Shown: positions 8,534 to 16,305 of the stretch, in pieces
How positions within the stretch are numbered: position 1 is the stretch's first letter
How the letters are laid out: every line of letters begins with the position of its first letter
DNA from: UBA3102 sp964413055
Lineage (GTDB): Bacteria > Bacillota > Desulfotomaculia > Desulfotomaculales > Pelotomaculaceae
Length of the DNA: 64,000 bases
NCBI GenBank assembly: GCA_964413055.1
Contig: CAYPRB010000001.1
Coordinates: 296,948-360,947 of the forward strand
Direction: 5' to 3'
Notes under the pieces: generated by a model
Databases searched by the model: none
Seen by the model: only the letters and a program-made list of their open reading frames with translations
What the model was told of the DNA's origin: nothing
Translations under genes and position numbers: made by a program

Positions 8534-9382
8534 GTGAACAACTTTAAAGTCTGGCTTTTGATGGGTTTGCTTTCCGTGCTTCTGGTGACCATCGGCGGGG
8601 CGTTAGGAGGCAGCTCCGGGGCCATGTTATTTTTTTTAATTTCCCTCGGCATGAATTTCTTTAGTTACTATTACAGCGACCGGATGGCTCTTTCCATGAC
8701 CAAGGCAAAGCCGGTTTCCGAGAAAGAGGCGCCGGAGCTGTACCGGATCGTGCGCAACCTGACGCAAAGGGCGGGATTGCCCATGCCGCGCCTCTATGTA
8801 ACCCCGTCGCCGCAGCCCAATGCTTTCGCCACCGGGCGGAACCCGGCGCATGCCGCCGTGGCCGTCACCAAAGGGCTGTTGCAATTATTGAACCGCAGTG
8901 AATTGGAAGGCGTACTGGCGCACGAGTTGGCGCACATCAAAAACCGGGACATCCTGGTGGGTACCATTGCCGCCGCTTTTGCCGGGGCGATCGCGATGAT
9001 TGCCAATATAATTCAGTGGGGTGCCATTTTCGGCATGGGCAGAGACGATGATGAAGGAGGTGCCGGCATTATTGGTGCGTTGCTGCTGGCGATTATCGCG
9101 CCCATTGCCGCCGCGATCATTCAAATGGCTATTTCACGCTCCCGGGAATATATGGCGGATGAGACCGGTGCGCAGTTCGCCGGAAGCGGGGACGGTTTGG
9201 CCAATGCGCTGCGGAAACTGGAAACCGCGTCTCAAAAGATCCCCATGCAGGTAAACCCGGCATCGTCGCACCTTTTTATCATCAATCCGCTGTCCGGTCA
9301 GTCGTTCGCCAGGTTGTTCAGCACCCACCCGCCGATCAGCGAGAGGGTGGAACGGCTGGGCAAGATGAGAATAAACCGGTAA
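8534..9382 (+). CDS. htpX: M48 membrane zinc metalloprotease HtpX
   Basis: The 282-residue protein matches HtpX in size and layout. It has two N-terminal membrane segments (residues about 5-25 and 28-46), then PQPNAFATG, the zinc motif HELAH at 130-134, two more hydrophobic segments (about 143-165 and 180-200), and SREYMADETGA giving the third zinc ligand. HtpX degrades misfolded membrane proteins at the cytoplasmic membrane. The start is GTG at 8534 with AAGGAGG 8 nt upstream. A terminator follows the gene, so it is probably monocistronic or weakly coupled to the exchanger 110 nt upstream. Confidence 0.95.
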   Translation: MNNFKVWLLMGLLSVLLVTIGGALGGSSGAMLFFLISLGMNFFSYYYSDRMALSMTKAKPVSEKEAPELYRIVRNLTQRAGLPMPRLYVTPSPQPNAFATGRNPAHAAVAVTKGLLQLLNRSELEGVLAHELAHIKNRDILVGTIAAAFAGAIAMIANIIQWGAIFGMGRDDDEGGAGIIGALLLAIIAPIAAAIIQMAISRSREYMADETGAQFAGSGDGLANALRKLETASQKIPMQVNPASSHLFIINPLSGQSFARLFSTHPPISERVERLGKMRINR

Positions 9383-9410
9383 CAGTTATTAAAAATAAAC
9401 TTTGTATTAA

Positions 9411-9440
9411 AGAGCACGGCTTAAGGCCGGCTCTTTTTTT
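9411..9440 (+). terminator. Intrinsic terminator after htpX
   Basis: AGAGC and GGC on the 5' side pair with GCC and GCTCT on the 3' side around a TTAA loop, followed by T8. Confidence 0.85.
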
Positions 9441-9558
9441 GTGGAAGAATAATAAAACTTCTGGTTGGGTTTAAATTATTTGTAAGGCATAGCTCTAAAG
9501 TTTTCTGTCTATACTGAAAAAGATACTTTTTTTTGAATTGAAAGAGGGTGAACTGTTC

Positions 9559-10461
9559 TTGGCCCAGACTATTTTTATCGGAGCAACACAGTACATTGAT
9601 TTGCTAAAGGCCAGGCTGGGTCAGAAATTAAATTTTCTCGAAGGAAACGGGCTGAAAGTGGTTCTGGAAGAAAGGCCGGCCGGAAAGCTCACCTTCCTTT
9701 CCTGCCGCCTTACGGGCTACGGCAGCTATATCTATACCAGGGAAGAAGACTGCTGGATAGCCTTCAGGCAATTTCTTGCCGATATAATATCAGATCTTAT
9801 TTTAAATCATTGGGAAAACCACCTCTTAGAAGATATCATCAGGGAAACTTATTTTTATTTTGACAGTCAAGAAAGGAAGATAATTTACAACTATGCCTTA
9901 AACCATATTTACAATAATGAAGAAAGCTCCTTGGAGCAAGCTTACCGGTCTGACCGGAAAAGCAGGATTTTACAAAAAGTAATGGATTTTCTTTATCACA
10001 ATAACAGCGTGGTGATAGACGGTTTCATCAGGTTCAGGTTGAAGGAATACCTGGGCGAACTGCAGGATGCGGCAGATAAAGCAGTGGATGACTATTTAAT
10101 GGAACGGGAATACCAGGAATTCATCCAGCTTTTGAAATACTTTGTCGATATCCAGGAACCCAGGGTGGAAGTGGTAAATATCATGGTTAACGGCGCGGGG
10201 AATTTCAAGCTGTATGATGAAAAAATGGAGGCGATCAAGAACGATTACATGGAAGGGTTTGTTGTCGAACTGGTGGATAATGAAATTAATTATGAAGACT
10301 TGCTGATCAGCGCGCTGATTACCATCGCGCCCAAAAATATTGTTTTGCATTATCAAGGCGATTGTGGCAAATCCGCTACCATCGATACCATAAAAGGAGT
10401 GTTTACGGGCCGGGTATTGGAATGCGCCGGTTGCAGCTTGTGCTGGAAAAATGAAGTTTGA
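9559..10461 (+). CDS. ytxC: YtxC-like sporulation protein
   Basis: About 300 residues. The body matches the YtxC family as I know it: YIYTREEDCWIAFRQFLAD near the N-terminal third, then a long helical region, and a Cys-rich end CAGCSLC. In Bacillus and Clostridia ytxC commonly lies next to thrS, as here, and has been linked to sporulation without a defined biochemical role. The frame is open from 9538, but GAGGGTGA at 9543-9550 places the likely start at TTG 9559. No signal peptide is seen, so it is probably cytoplasmic. Confidence 0.8.
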   Translation: MAQTIFIGATQYIDLLKARLGQKLNFLEGNGLKVVLEERPAGKLTFLSCRLTGYGSYIYTREEDCWIAFRQFLADIISDLILNHWENHLLEDIIRETYFYFDSQERKIIYNYALNHIYNNEESSLEQAYRSDRKSRILQKVMDFLYHNNSVVIDGFIRFRLKEYLGELQDAADKAVDDYLMEREYQEFIQLLKYFVDIQEPRVEVVNIMVNGAGNFKLYDEKMEAIKNDYMEGFVVELVDNEINYEDLLISALITIAPKNIVLHYQGDCGKSATIDTIKGVFTGRVLECAGCSLCWKNEV

Positions 10462-10475
10462 TTGTCCGGGGTTTG

Positions 10476-10504
10476 TTGACAAAATCAAGCACAAAAAATA
10501 TAAT
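10476..10504 (+). promoter_or_regulatory. Sigma-A promoter for thrS
   Basis: TTGACA at 10476-10481 and TATAAT at 10499-10504 are separated by 17 nt, a consensus promoter directly upstream of the T-box leader. Confidence 0.9.
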
Positions 10505-10511
10505 ACACTTG

Positions 10512-10772
10512 TGTACAAACAATAAAAATTTTACAAATGGCGAGGAAAAGGAAAGTAGGGCCGTTTGCTTGCATAAAGAGAGAAGGCGCCGCGGCTGAAA
10601 GCGCCTTTGAATGGCAGACGGTATGAAAACCGCCTTGGAGCCGCCTGCTGAAATTGTAGTAGGCAGTGCCGGTGGCAGCCGTTAATTGCCGCGAGTGAAG
10701 AAGCGTATTGCTTCTTAATCAGGGTGGAACCGCGGGAGAACCCGTCCCTGACCATGTGTCGGGACGGTTTTT
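10512..10772 (+). promoter_or_regulatory. T-box leader of thrS
   Basis: The leader carries an AGTA box near 10554, a GAGAG element and a specifier stem where a GAAAACC run offers the threonine codon ACC. The T-box consensus AGGGTGGAACCGCGGG is at 10721-10736, and a terminator CCGTCCC/GGGACGG with T6 is at 10742-10772. Uncharged tRNA-Thr is expected to favour the antiterminator and permit thrS transcription. Confidence 0.92.
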
Positions 10773-10794
10773 TGTTGTGAGAAAGGAGATGAAC

Positions 10795-12717
10795 ATGATG
10801 GCCGACATAAATAAGGTCCGGGTGAGCTTGCCGGACGGTTCGGTTAAAGAATACCCGGCCGGGACTACACTTTTACAGGTGGCCGAAAGTATCAGTCCCC
10901 GCCTGGCCAGGGAAGCCCTGGCTGCCATGGTTGACGGCCGGACGGTGGATTTAAACCATGCTCTGGACCGGGATGCGCCGGTCCGGATACTGACTTTTGC
11001 CGATGAAGAAGGCCGGCGGGTTTACCGCCACAGCAGCGCGCACGTGATGGCCCAGGCGGTGCAGAGGCTTTTTCCCGGTGTGAAACTGGCTATCGGTCCG
11101 GCGATAACCGATGGTTTTTATTACGATTTTGCTCCCTCCGGGCCGTTTACCCCGGATGACCTGGCCGCGATAGAAAAGGAAATGTTAAAGATCATCAAGG
11201 CCGACTATCCTTTTGAAAGGTACGAGTTTTCCAGGCCGGAGGCGCTGGCTGAGTTTAAGGAAACCGGCCAGGATTACAAGGTGGAGTTAATTGAGGAGCT
11301 GCCTGAAAATGAAGTTATTTCCTGTTACCGCCAGGGCGATTTTTTAGATTTGTGCGCGGGGCCGCACGTGCCTTCCACCGGCAAACTGAAGGCGGTCAAG
11401 CTGCTCAGCGTGGCCGGGGCTTACTGGCGTGGCGACGAAAAGAACCGGATGCTGCAGCGTATTTACGGTACTTCCTTCCCCAAAAAATCTCTTTTGGACG
11501 AATACTTGTTCCGGATTGAAGAAGCCAAGCGCCGGGACCACCGCAAACTGGGGGCGGAATTGGACCTCTTCAGCATTCAAGACGAGGGACCGGGATTTGT
11601 TTTCTTTCACCCCAAGGGAATGCTTATCCGCAACGAACTGGAAAAATTCTGGCGCGAGGAGCACAGCAAGCGGGGTTACCAGGAAATCCGCACCCCGGTT
11701 ATTTTGAACCGTGCCCTCTGGAAGCAGTCCGGGCATTGGGAACATTACCGGGATAACATGTATTTTACTAAAATCGACGGAAACGACTACGCGGTGAAAC
11801 CAATGAATTGTCCCGGCAGTATCCTGATTTACAAAAGCAGGCTGCACAGTTACCGGGATCTGCCGGTGCGCATGGGGGAATTGGGTTTGGTGCACCGGCA
11901 CGAACTTTCAGGAGTGCTGCACGGGTTGATGCGGGTGCGTTGTTTTACCCAGGATGACGCGCATATTTTTATGCTGCCTTCACAGGTGAAAGAAGAAATC
12001 ATCGGGGTTATTGACCTGGTGGACGATTTTTACCGGGTTTTCGGGTTTCCTTACCGCGTGGAGCTTTCCACCAAACCGCAAAAGGCTATGGGCGATGACC
12101 ATATCTGGGAACTTGCCACCGGGGCGCTGCAGGAGGCCCTGGAGGCCAGGGGGCTTGATTATAAAATAAACGAGGGTGACGGCGCCTTCTACGGGCCTAA
12201 GATCGATTTTCACCTGGAAGACTGCCTGGGCCGTACCTGGCAGTGCGGCACCATACAACTGGATTTTTTGATGCCGGAGAAGTTCGACCTGAACTATATT
12301 GGTGAGGACGGTCAAAAGCACCGGCCGGTGATGCTCCACCGGGTGGTTTTCGGCAGTATGGAAAGGTTTATCGGTATTCTGACGGAACATTTTGCCGGAG
12401 CGTTTCCTGCCTGGCTGGCACCGGTGCAGGTGCGTGTGCTGCCCATAGCCGGCCGCCATGCCGGTTATGCCCGGAGGGTGGTTGACCAACTCCTGGCTGG
12501 TGGCATACGGGTGGAGACGGATACCCGCAACGAGAAGATCGGCTACAAGATCCGCGAGGCACAGGCCTTGAAGATACCTTATATGCTGGTCACCGGGGAT
12601 AAAGAAGCGGAAGACGGGACTGTAGCGGTGCGCAGCCGCTCGCAAGGAGACCTCGGTCCCATGTCGCTGGATGGATTTAAAAAAATATTGCTGGAAGAAA
12701 TCAGTGCAAAAATATAA
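10795..12717 (+). CDS. thrS: Threonyl-tRNA synthetase
   Basis: About 640 residues, a full-length class II ThrRS. An N-terminal TGS domain (VRVSLPDGSVKEYPAGTTL) is followed by the editing domain with HSSAHVMAQAV and YYDFAP, then the catalytic core with motif 2 near RVRCFTQDDAHIFM and motif 3 near HRVVFGSMERFIGIL. The zinc site uses Cys in MNCPGS and later His residues. The C-terminal anticodon-binding domain ends LLEEIS. The reading frame extends upstream into the terminator, but AAAGGAG at 10782-10788 supports ATG 10795 (10798 also possible). Expression is under the T-box and sigma-A promoter described here. Confidence 0.97.
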   Translation: MMADINKVRVSLPDGSVKEYPAGTTLLQVAESISPRLAREALAAMVDGRTVDLNHALDRDAPVRILTFADEEGRRVYRHSSAHVMAQAVQRLFPGVKLAIGPAITDGFYYDFAPSGPFTPDDLAAIEKEMLKIIKADYPFERYEFSRPEALAEFKETGQDYKVELIEELPENEVISCYRQGDFLDLCAGPHVPSTGKLKAVKLLSVAGAYWRGDEKNRMLQRIYGTSFPKKSLLDEYLFRIEEAKRRDHRKLGAELDLFSIQDEGPGFVFFHPKGMLIRNELEKFWREEHSKRGYQEIRTPVILNRALWKQSGHWEHYRDNMYFTKIDGNDYAVKPMNCPGSILIYKSRLHSYRDLPVRMGELGLVHRHELSGVLHGLMRVRCFTQDDAHIFMLPSQVKEEIIGVIDLVDDFYRVFGFPYRVELSTKPQKAMGDDHIWELATGALQEALEARGLDYKINEGDGAFYGPKIDFHLEDCLGRTWQCGTIQLDFLMPEKFDLNYIGEDGQKHRPVMLHRVVFGSMERFIGILTEHFAGAFPAWLAPVQVRVLPIAGRHAGYARRVVDQLLAGGIRVETDTRNEKIGYKIREAQALKIPYMLVTGDKEAEDGTVAVRSRSQGDLGPMSLDGFKKILLEEISAKI

Positions 12718-12740
12718 GGGTGGTAAGGGGGGTAAATTTG

Positions 12741-12769
12741 TTGACTTGCCTTAGCCGATGTGCTATAAT
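12741..12769 (+). promoter_or_regulatory. Sigma-A promoter for infC-rpmI-rplT
   Basis: TTGACT at 12741-12746 and TATAAT at 12764-12769 with a 17-nt spacer. Confidence 0.9.
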
Positions 12770-12775
12770 TACTCC

Positions 12776-12920
12776 GGTTTGAAAACATATTTTTTGCAAA
12801 GTAGAGGCCGCTCGCTTCTCACCTTATGACGCAAGGTTCTGCAGTCCATAAGGTAGTTTGATTAAGTAAACTTTAAGGTGTTTAAAGTGAAGCGGGTGGA
12901 TCTACCCGCTTTTGTTTTTT
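12776..12920 (+). promoter_or_regulatory. L20-type autoregulatory leader of infC-rpmI-rplT
   Basis: The leader opens with a conserved GAGGCCGCTCGCTTCTC run and ACCTTATG ... CATAAGGT pairing (12821-12855), then GTTTGATTAAGTAAACTTTAAGG. It ends in a hairpin AAGCGGGT/ACCCGCTT with T6 at 12890-12920. This layout matches the Firmicutes ribosomal L20 leader, where L20 binding promotes premature termination. Recognition is by eye. Confidence 0.8.
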
Positions 12921-12941
12921 ATTTTATGGAGGTGAACTCGC

Positions 12942-13457
12942 ATCACGAAAGATTTCCGTATCAATAAAGCGATTAGAGCCAGGGATGTAAGGGTTGTCAA
13001 TAATGAAGGAAGCCAGATTGGTATTATGCCGGTGAAGGAAGCATTGCAACTTGCAGAGGAAAAAAAGCTGGACCTGGTGGAAATCGCTCCGGTTGCCAAG
13101 CCCCCTGTGTGTAAGATTATGGATTACGGCAAATTTAGGTACGAGCAAAGTAAAAAAGAGAAAGAAGCCCGGAAAAAGCAGCGGATCATAAACGTTAAGG
13201 AAGTTAAGCTGCGTCCCAATATCGAAGACCATGACTTTGAAGTCAAAGCCAGAAATGCAACCAGATTTTTGAGAGACGGAGATAAAGTAAAAGCGACCAT
13301 TATGTTTAGGGGGCGTGAGATTGTACACACTAAACTCGGCCAGCAGTTGTTGAAAAGATTGGCCGTACATGTGCAGGACTTTTCCATCATTGAGAGACAT
13401 CCGAAGTTGGAAGGCAGGAATATGATCATGATTCTGGCGCCAAAACAGGAAAACTAG
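12942..13457 (+). CDS. infC: Translation initiation factor IF-3 with ATC start codon
   Basis: 171 residues, full IF-3 length: N domain with FRINKAIRARDVRVVNNEG, linker rich in Lys (KKEKEARKKQR), then C domain NVKEVKLRPNIEDHDFEVK and RFLRDGDKVKATIMFRGREI. The N domain needs codons upstream of the first in-frame ATG (13026). No in-frame ATG, GTG or TTG exists there; GGAGGTGA at 12929-12936 sits 5 nt before ATC at 12942. AUC/AUU initiation of infC is known and lets IF-3 repress its own synthesis. First gene of the infC-rpmI-rplT operon; the protein acts on the 30S subunit. Confidence 0.95.
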   Translation: MTKDFRINKAIRARDVRVVNNEGSQIGIMPVKEALQLAEEKKLDLVEIAPVAKPPVCKIMDYGKFRYEQSKKEKEARKKQRIINVKEVKLRPNIEDHDFEVKARNATRFLRDGDKVKATIMFRGREIVHTKLGQQLLKRLAVHVQDFSIIERHPKLEGRNMIMILAPKQEN

Positions 13458-13475
13458 AAAGGAGTTGAGTCAACA

Positions 13476-13667
13476 TTGCCTAAGATCAAAACCCACCGGG
13501 GCGCCGCCAAGCGTTTCAAAAAGACGGCGAGCGGGAAATACAAGGTTTCGCACGCTTTCCACAGCCATATTTTAGGCAAGAAGAGCGCAAAAAGAAAGCG
13601 TAATTTGCGCAAGGCTATCATTGTAAGTAAAGCCGACGCTGATCGTCTGAGGAGGCTTTTATCATAA
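13476..13667 (+). CDS. rpmI: Ribosomal protein bL35
   Basis: 63 residues, typical bL35: PKIKTHRGAAKRFKKTASGK at the N terminus and very basic throughout. It starts with TTG at 13476 after AAAGGAG, 18 nt behind infC. Structural protein of the 50S subunit. Confidence 0.97.
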   Translation: MPKIKTHRGAAKRFKKTASGKYKVSHAFHSHILGKKSAKRKRNLRKAIIVSKADADRLRRLLS

Positions 13668-13699
13668 ATTTATAAGCTAAATTGAGGGGGGAAGGTACG

Positions 13700-14053
13700 A
13701 TGCCACGGGCGAAAAGCAGTGTGGTTTCACGTAAAAGGCATAAAAAAGTATTGAAACTGGCCAAGGGGTACCGCGGTGCTAAAAGCAAGCTTTACCGCGT
13801 AGCCAACCAGCAGGTAATGAAATCGTTGTTATATGCTTACCGCGACCGCAGGGTCAAAAAACGCGATTTCAGAAAGTTATGGATTGCCAGGATCAACGCG
13901 GCAGCCAGGATGAACGGCATTTCTTACAGCCGCTTGATCAACGGCCTCAAACGCTCCGGGGTGGAAATCAACCGGAAAATGCTCGCCGATATGGCGGTGC
14001 AAGACGCGCAGGCCTTCGGCCGCCTGGTGGAGATAGCCAAATCTAGTCTTTAA
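13700..14053 (+). CDS. rplT: Ribosomal protein bL20
   Basis: 117 residues, the usual bL20 length, beginning PRAKSSVVSRKRHKKVLKLA and ending GRLVEIAKSSL. The frame is open from 13682, but GAGGGGGG before ATG 13700 sets the start. bL20 binds 23S rRNA early in 50S assembly and, in Firmicutes, represses the infC-rpmI-rplT leader upstream. Confidence 0.97.
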   Translation: MPRAKSSVVSRKRHKKVLKLAKGYRGAKSKLYRVANQQVMKSLLYAYRDRRVKKRDFRKLWIARINAAARMNGISYSRLINGLKRSGVEINRKMLADMAVQDAQAFGRLVEIAKSSL

Positions 14054-14083
14054 AGTAAGTTTTAAAATATATTAAAATGTTTA

Positions 14084-14107
14084 AAGCATGGTTTTAATGC
14101 CATGCTT
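14084..14107 (+). terminator. Hairpin after rplT
   Basis: An 8-bp perfect stem AAGCATGG/CCATGCTT with an 8-nt loop lies 30 nt after the rplT stop. The downstream T-tract is poor (ATTAAAT), so termination may be partial. Confidence 0.45.
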
Positions 14108-14146
14108 ATTAAATGTATCTAATATTATCATGGGGTAGGGATAAAG

Positions 14147-14794
14147 ATGAGGCAATTTGCGGTAATCGGCCTGGGACGTTTTGGCAGGAGTGTGGCCATG
14201 ACCCTTTCCAATATAGGCTATGATGTTCTGGCGATTGATGTTAATGAAGAAAAAGTAAACCACATCATGGAGTATGTCACGCATGCCGTTCAGGTTGATG
14301 CCATGGAAGAAGCGGCACTAAAAGCCCTCGGCATTCGTAATTTTGACGTGGTCATTGTTGCTATCGGCCAGAACATTCAGGCCAACATCCTGGTAACCCT
14401 AATGCTCAAAGATATGGGTGTAAAAAAAGTGGTATCCAAGGCGGTTACCGAATTGCACGGAAAAGTACTGGGCAGGATCGGCGCCGATAAAGTGGTGTTC
14501 CCCGAGCAGGATATGGGGGTAAGAGTGGCGCGGGCCCTGGTATCAAAAAACATTATCGACCAGATCAACATATCCCCGGACTACAGTATTGTTGAACTTT
14601 TGGCCCCGGATGAGTTTACCGGAAAAACCCTGGCGCAAGGGGCGATCAGGGAGAAATACGGAGTAACGGTGTTGGCCATCAGGCGGGACGACGAAGTTAT
14701 TATTTCTCCCGGCGCGCAGCAAGTGATTAATGACGGAGATGTACTGGTGGTGGTCGGTCGCGACCAGAAATTGAAAATACTGGAGGAGAAGTAA
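14147..14794 (+). CDS. ktrA: KtrA/TrkA-type potassium uptake regulatory subunit (RCK)
   Basis: 215 residues with an N-terminal RCK/Rossmann domain (FAVIGLGRFGRSVAMTL, acidic LAIDVNEEKV at the ribose-binding strand) and a C-terminal TrkA-C domain (YSIVELLAPDEFTGKTL through DVLVVVGRDQKLKIL). Such proteins gate a KtrB/TrkH channel in response to nucleotide binding. No channel gene is in the window. The ATG at 14147 follows a GGGG-type ribosome site. It is 7 nt from the rRNA methyltransferase gene, so the two are probably co-transcribed. Confidence 0.92.
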   Translation: MRQFAVIGLGRFGRSVAMTLSNIGYDVLAIDVNEEKVNHIMEYVTHAVQVDAMEEAALKALGIRNFDVVIVAIGQNIQANILVTLMLKDMGVKKVVSKAVTELHGKVLGRIGADKVVFPEQDMGVRVARALVSKNIIDQINISPDYSIVELLAPDEFTGKTLAQGAIREKYGVTVLAIRRDDEVIISPGAQQVINDGDVLVVVGRDQKLKILEEK

Positions 14795-14800
14795 ACCACG

Positions 14801-15607
14801 GTGACAGGCAGACCGGGTTTCCGGATTAATTACCTGCGGCGTATGGCAAGAAACCGCCGGTTCAGGGAACGCGAAGGTAAATTCCTGGTGGAAGGGATCC
14901 GTTTCGTGGAAGAAGCCTTAAATTCCTCTTGGCCGGTAGCAACCTTGTGTTATTGTTCCCGGATTTTAAAAAACCCGCGGGGGAGGTTGCTGCTGGAAAG
15001 TGCCGCCGCCAAGGGGATTCAACCGGTAATGGTCGCAGAGAAAGATTTTAAGGAAATGGCGGAGACGGAAACACCGCAGGGGGTTTTCGCGGTGGTCAAA
15101 AAGCATGTTTACGAGCTGGACCACATTATGAAGGCGGATGAACCCGTTTTGGCGGTGTTGGTCGACGGAGTACAAGACCCCGGCAATCTGGGGGCCATCG
15201 TGCGTTCCGCGGATGCCGCCGGCGCCGGCGGGGTCATTCTTTTGAAGGGTACGGCCGACATTTATAACCCCAAAGCTTTGCGGGCAACGATGGGGTCAAT
15301 ATTTCACCTTCCGGTGCTCACAAACCGTGATCCGGAAGAGATAATACCGGGCCTTTCCCGGCGCGGAATAAAGACCGTGGCCGGGGATCCGCGGGCGGAA
15401 AAATTTTTATACGAATGTGATTTTACAGTTTCCTGTGCTTTGGTGGTGGGAAGTGAAGCGGCGGGTTCCGGTAAACCGGTTTTGGAAAGAGTATCCGAAA
15501 GGGTGCGTATACCGATGCCCGGCCGGGCGGAATCCTTGAATGCAGCAAATTCCGCAGCCGTACTTTTGTATGAGGTGGTGCGCCAGCGTGCGGTACCCGG
15601 AGCTTGA
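14801..15607 (+). CDS. TrmH/SpoU-family RNA 2'-O-methyltransferase
   Basis: 268 residues. An N-terminal substrate-binding region (RFREREGKFLVEGIRFVEEAL) precedes the SPOUT knot domain: motif 1 VDGVQDPGNLGAIVRSADAAG, motif 2 VVGSEAAG, motif 3 RIPMPGRAESLNAANSAAVLLYE. These are the SAM-binding trefoil motifs of RlmB/TsnR-type enzymes that methylate rRNA or tRNA ribose. It starts with GTG at 14801 after TGGAGGAG. The gene often precedes pheST in Clostridia, as it does here. The methylated nucleotide cannot be read from sequence. Confidence 0.9.
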   Translation: MTGRPGFRINYLRRMARNRRFREREGKFLVEGIRFVEEALNSSWPVATLCYCSRILKNPRGRLLLESAAAKGIQPVMVAEKDFKEMAETETPQGVFAVVKKHVYELDHIMKADEPVLAVLVDGVQDPGNLGAIVRSADAAGAGGVILLKGTADIYNPKALRATMGSIFHLPVLTNRDPEEIIPGLSRRGIKTVAGDPRAEKFLYECDFTVSCALVVGSEAAGSGKPVLERVSERVRIPMPGRAESLNAANSAAVLLYEVVRQRAVPGA

Positions 15608-15665
15608 ATCCCAGCAATATGCAATGCAGTAAAAGTGTTTCGGGTTCGATTTTCTGTAAACTTTC

Positions 15666-15694
15666 TTGTCATCAATTTTTGCTTGTGGTATAAT
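15666..15694 (+). promoter_or_regulatory. Sigma-A promoter upstream of small ORF and pheST
   Basis: TTGTCA at 15666-15671 and TATAAT at 15689-15694, 17-nt spacer. Confidence 0.85.
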
Positions 15695-15728
15695 CAAAAT
15701 CGAAGGTCCCCAAAAAATTGAGGAAAGG

Positions 15729-15896
15729 TTGTGGTTAAATGCTCTTGACCGCCGAATTTTTTTGGAGGCTGTTCGAAGCAACTGGCTCAGTGAGGGCATA
15801 CATACTTTACAGGAGATTAGCTGTTCACTAGGTGTCAATATATTTGTTGATAAAAGGCTTTTTCATATTATTAAAGGTGATGAAGGGGAAAAGTAA
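15729..15896 (+). CDS. Small 55-residue ORF before the pheST T-box
   Basis: A short frame ending just before the T-box leader. The best start is TTG at 15729, with GAGG at 15720-15723. The product (LDRRIFLEAVRSNWLSEGIH ... VNIFVDKRLFHIIKGDEGEK) has a balanced amphipathic composition unlike random translation, but I do not recognise it. It lies about 28 nt downstream of the predicted transcription start and before the specifier stem. It could be a leader peptide, a real small protein or chance. Confidence 0.4.
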   Translation: MWLNALDRRIFLEAVRSNWLSEGIHTLQEISCSLGVNIFVDKRLFHIIKGDEGEK

Positions 15897-15899
15897 ACG

Positions 15900-16157
15900 G
15901 CCCGCGTTCTTCAGGGAAGGAGGATCGTTGACTGGAAGTCCTCCCGGAATCAGGCTGGTTGAAAATTCACCCCGGAACTGCAGCTGAACGTATTACCAGT
16001 AGGTGCCGCCGGAACTTCTACCGTTATATTGGAAGACAGTATTTATTTTTTTATTTGTGTTTAGCTCCGCACCTGGCGAGGGTGTAATCAAAAGGTGGGA
16101 CTAGAGGGTGGTACCGCGGAAGAGAATACAGTCCGTCCCTGTAGAGGGGCGTTTTTT
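15900..16157 (+). promoter_or_regulatory. T-box leader of pheST
   Basis: Stem I contains a GGAACTTCTACC segment in which TTC at 16016-16018 is the phenylalanine specifier. The T-box consensus AGGGTGGTACCGCGG is at 16104-16118. A terminator CGTCCCT/AGGGGCG with T7 ends near 16157. Uncharged tRNA-Phe should relieve termination. Confidence 0.92.
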
Positions 16158-16305
16158 TGTTCGTTTAGAAATCTTTGCGAAAAGTTGTAGATAAAGGACT
16201 ATAGGCTTACGTTAGCGGCGATTTGGAGTCCTTATTAATGCGTTGTAAATCCACAGGTCGCCGCAGGTTAATTGGAAGGTTGCAGCACAGGAGGTATCTT
16301 TTACA

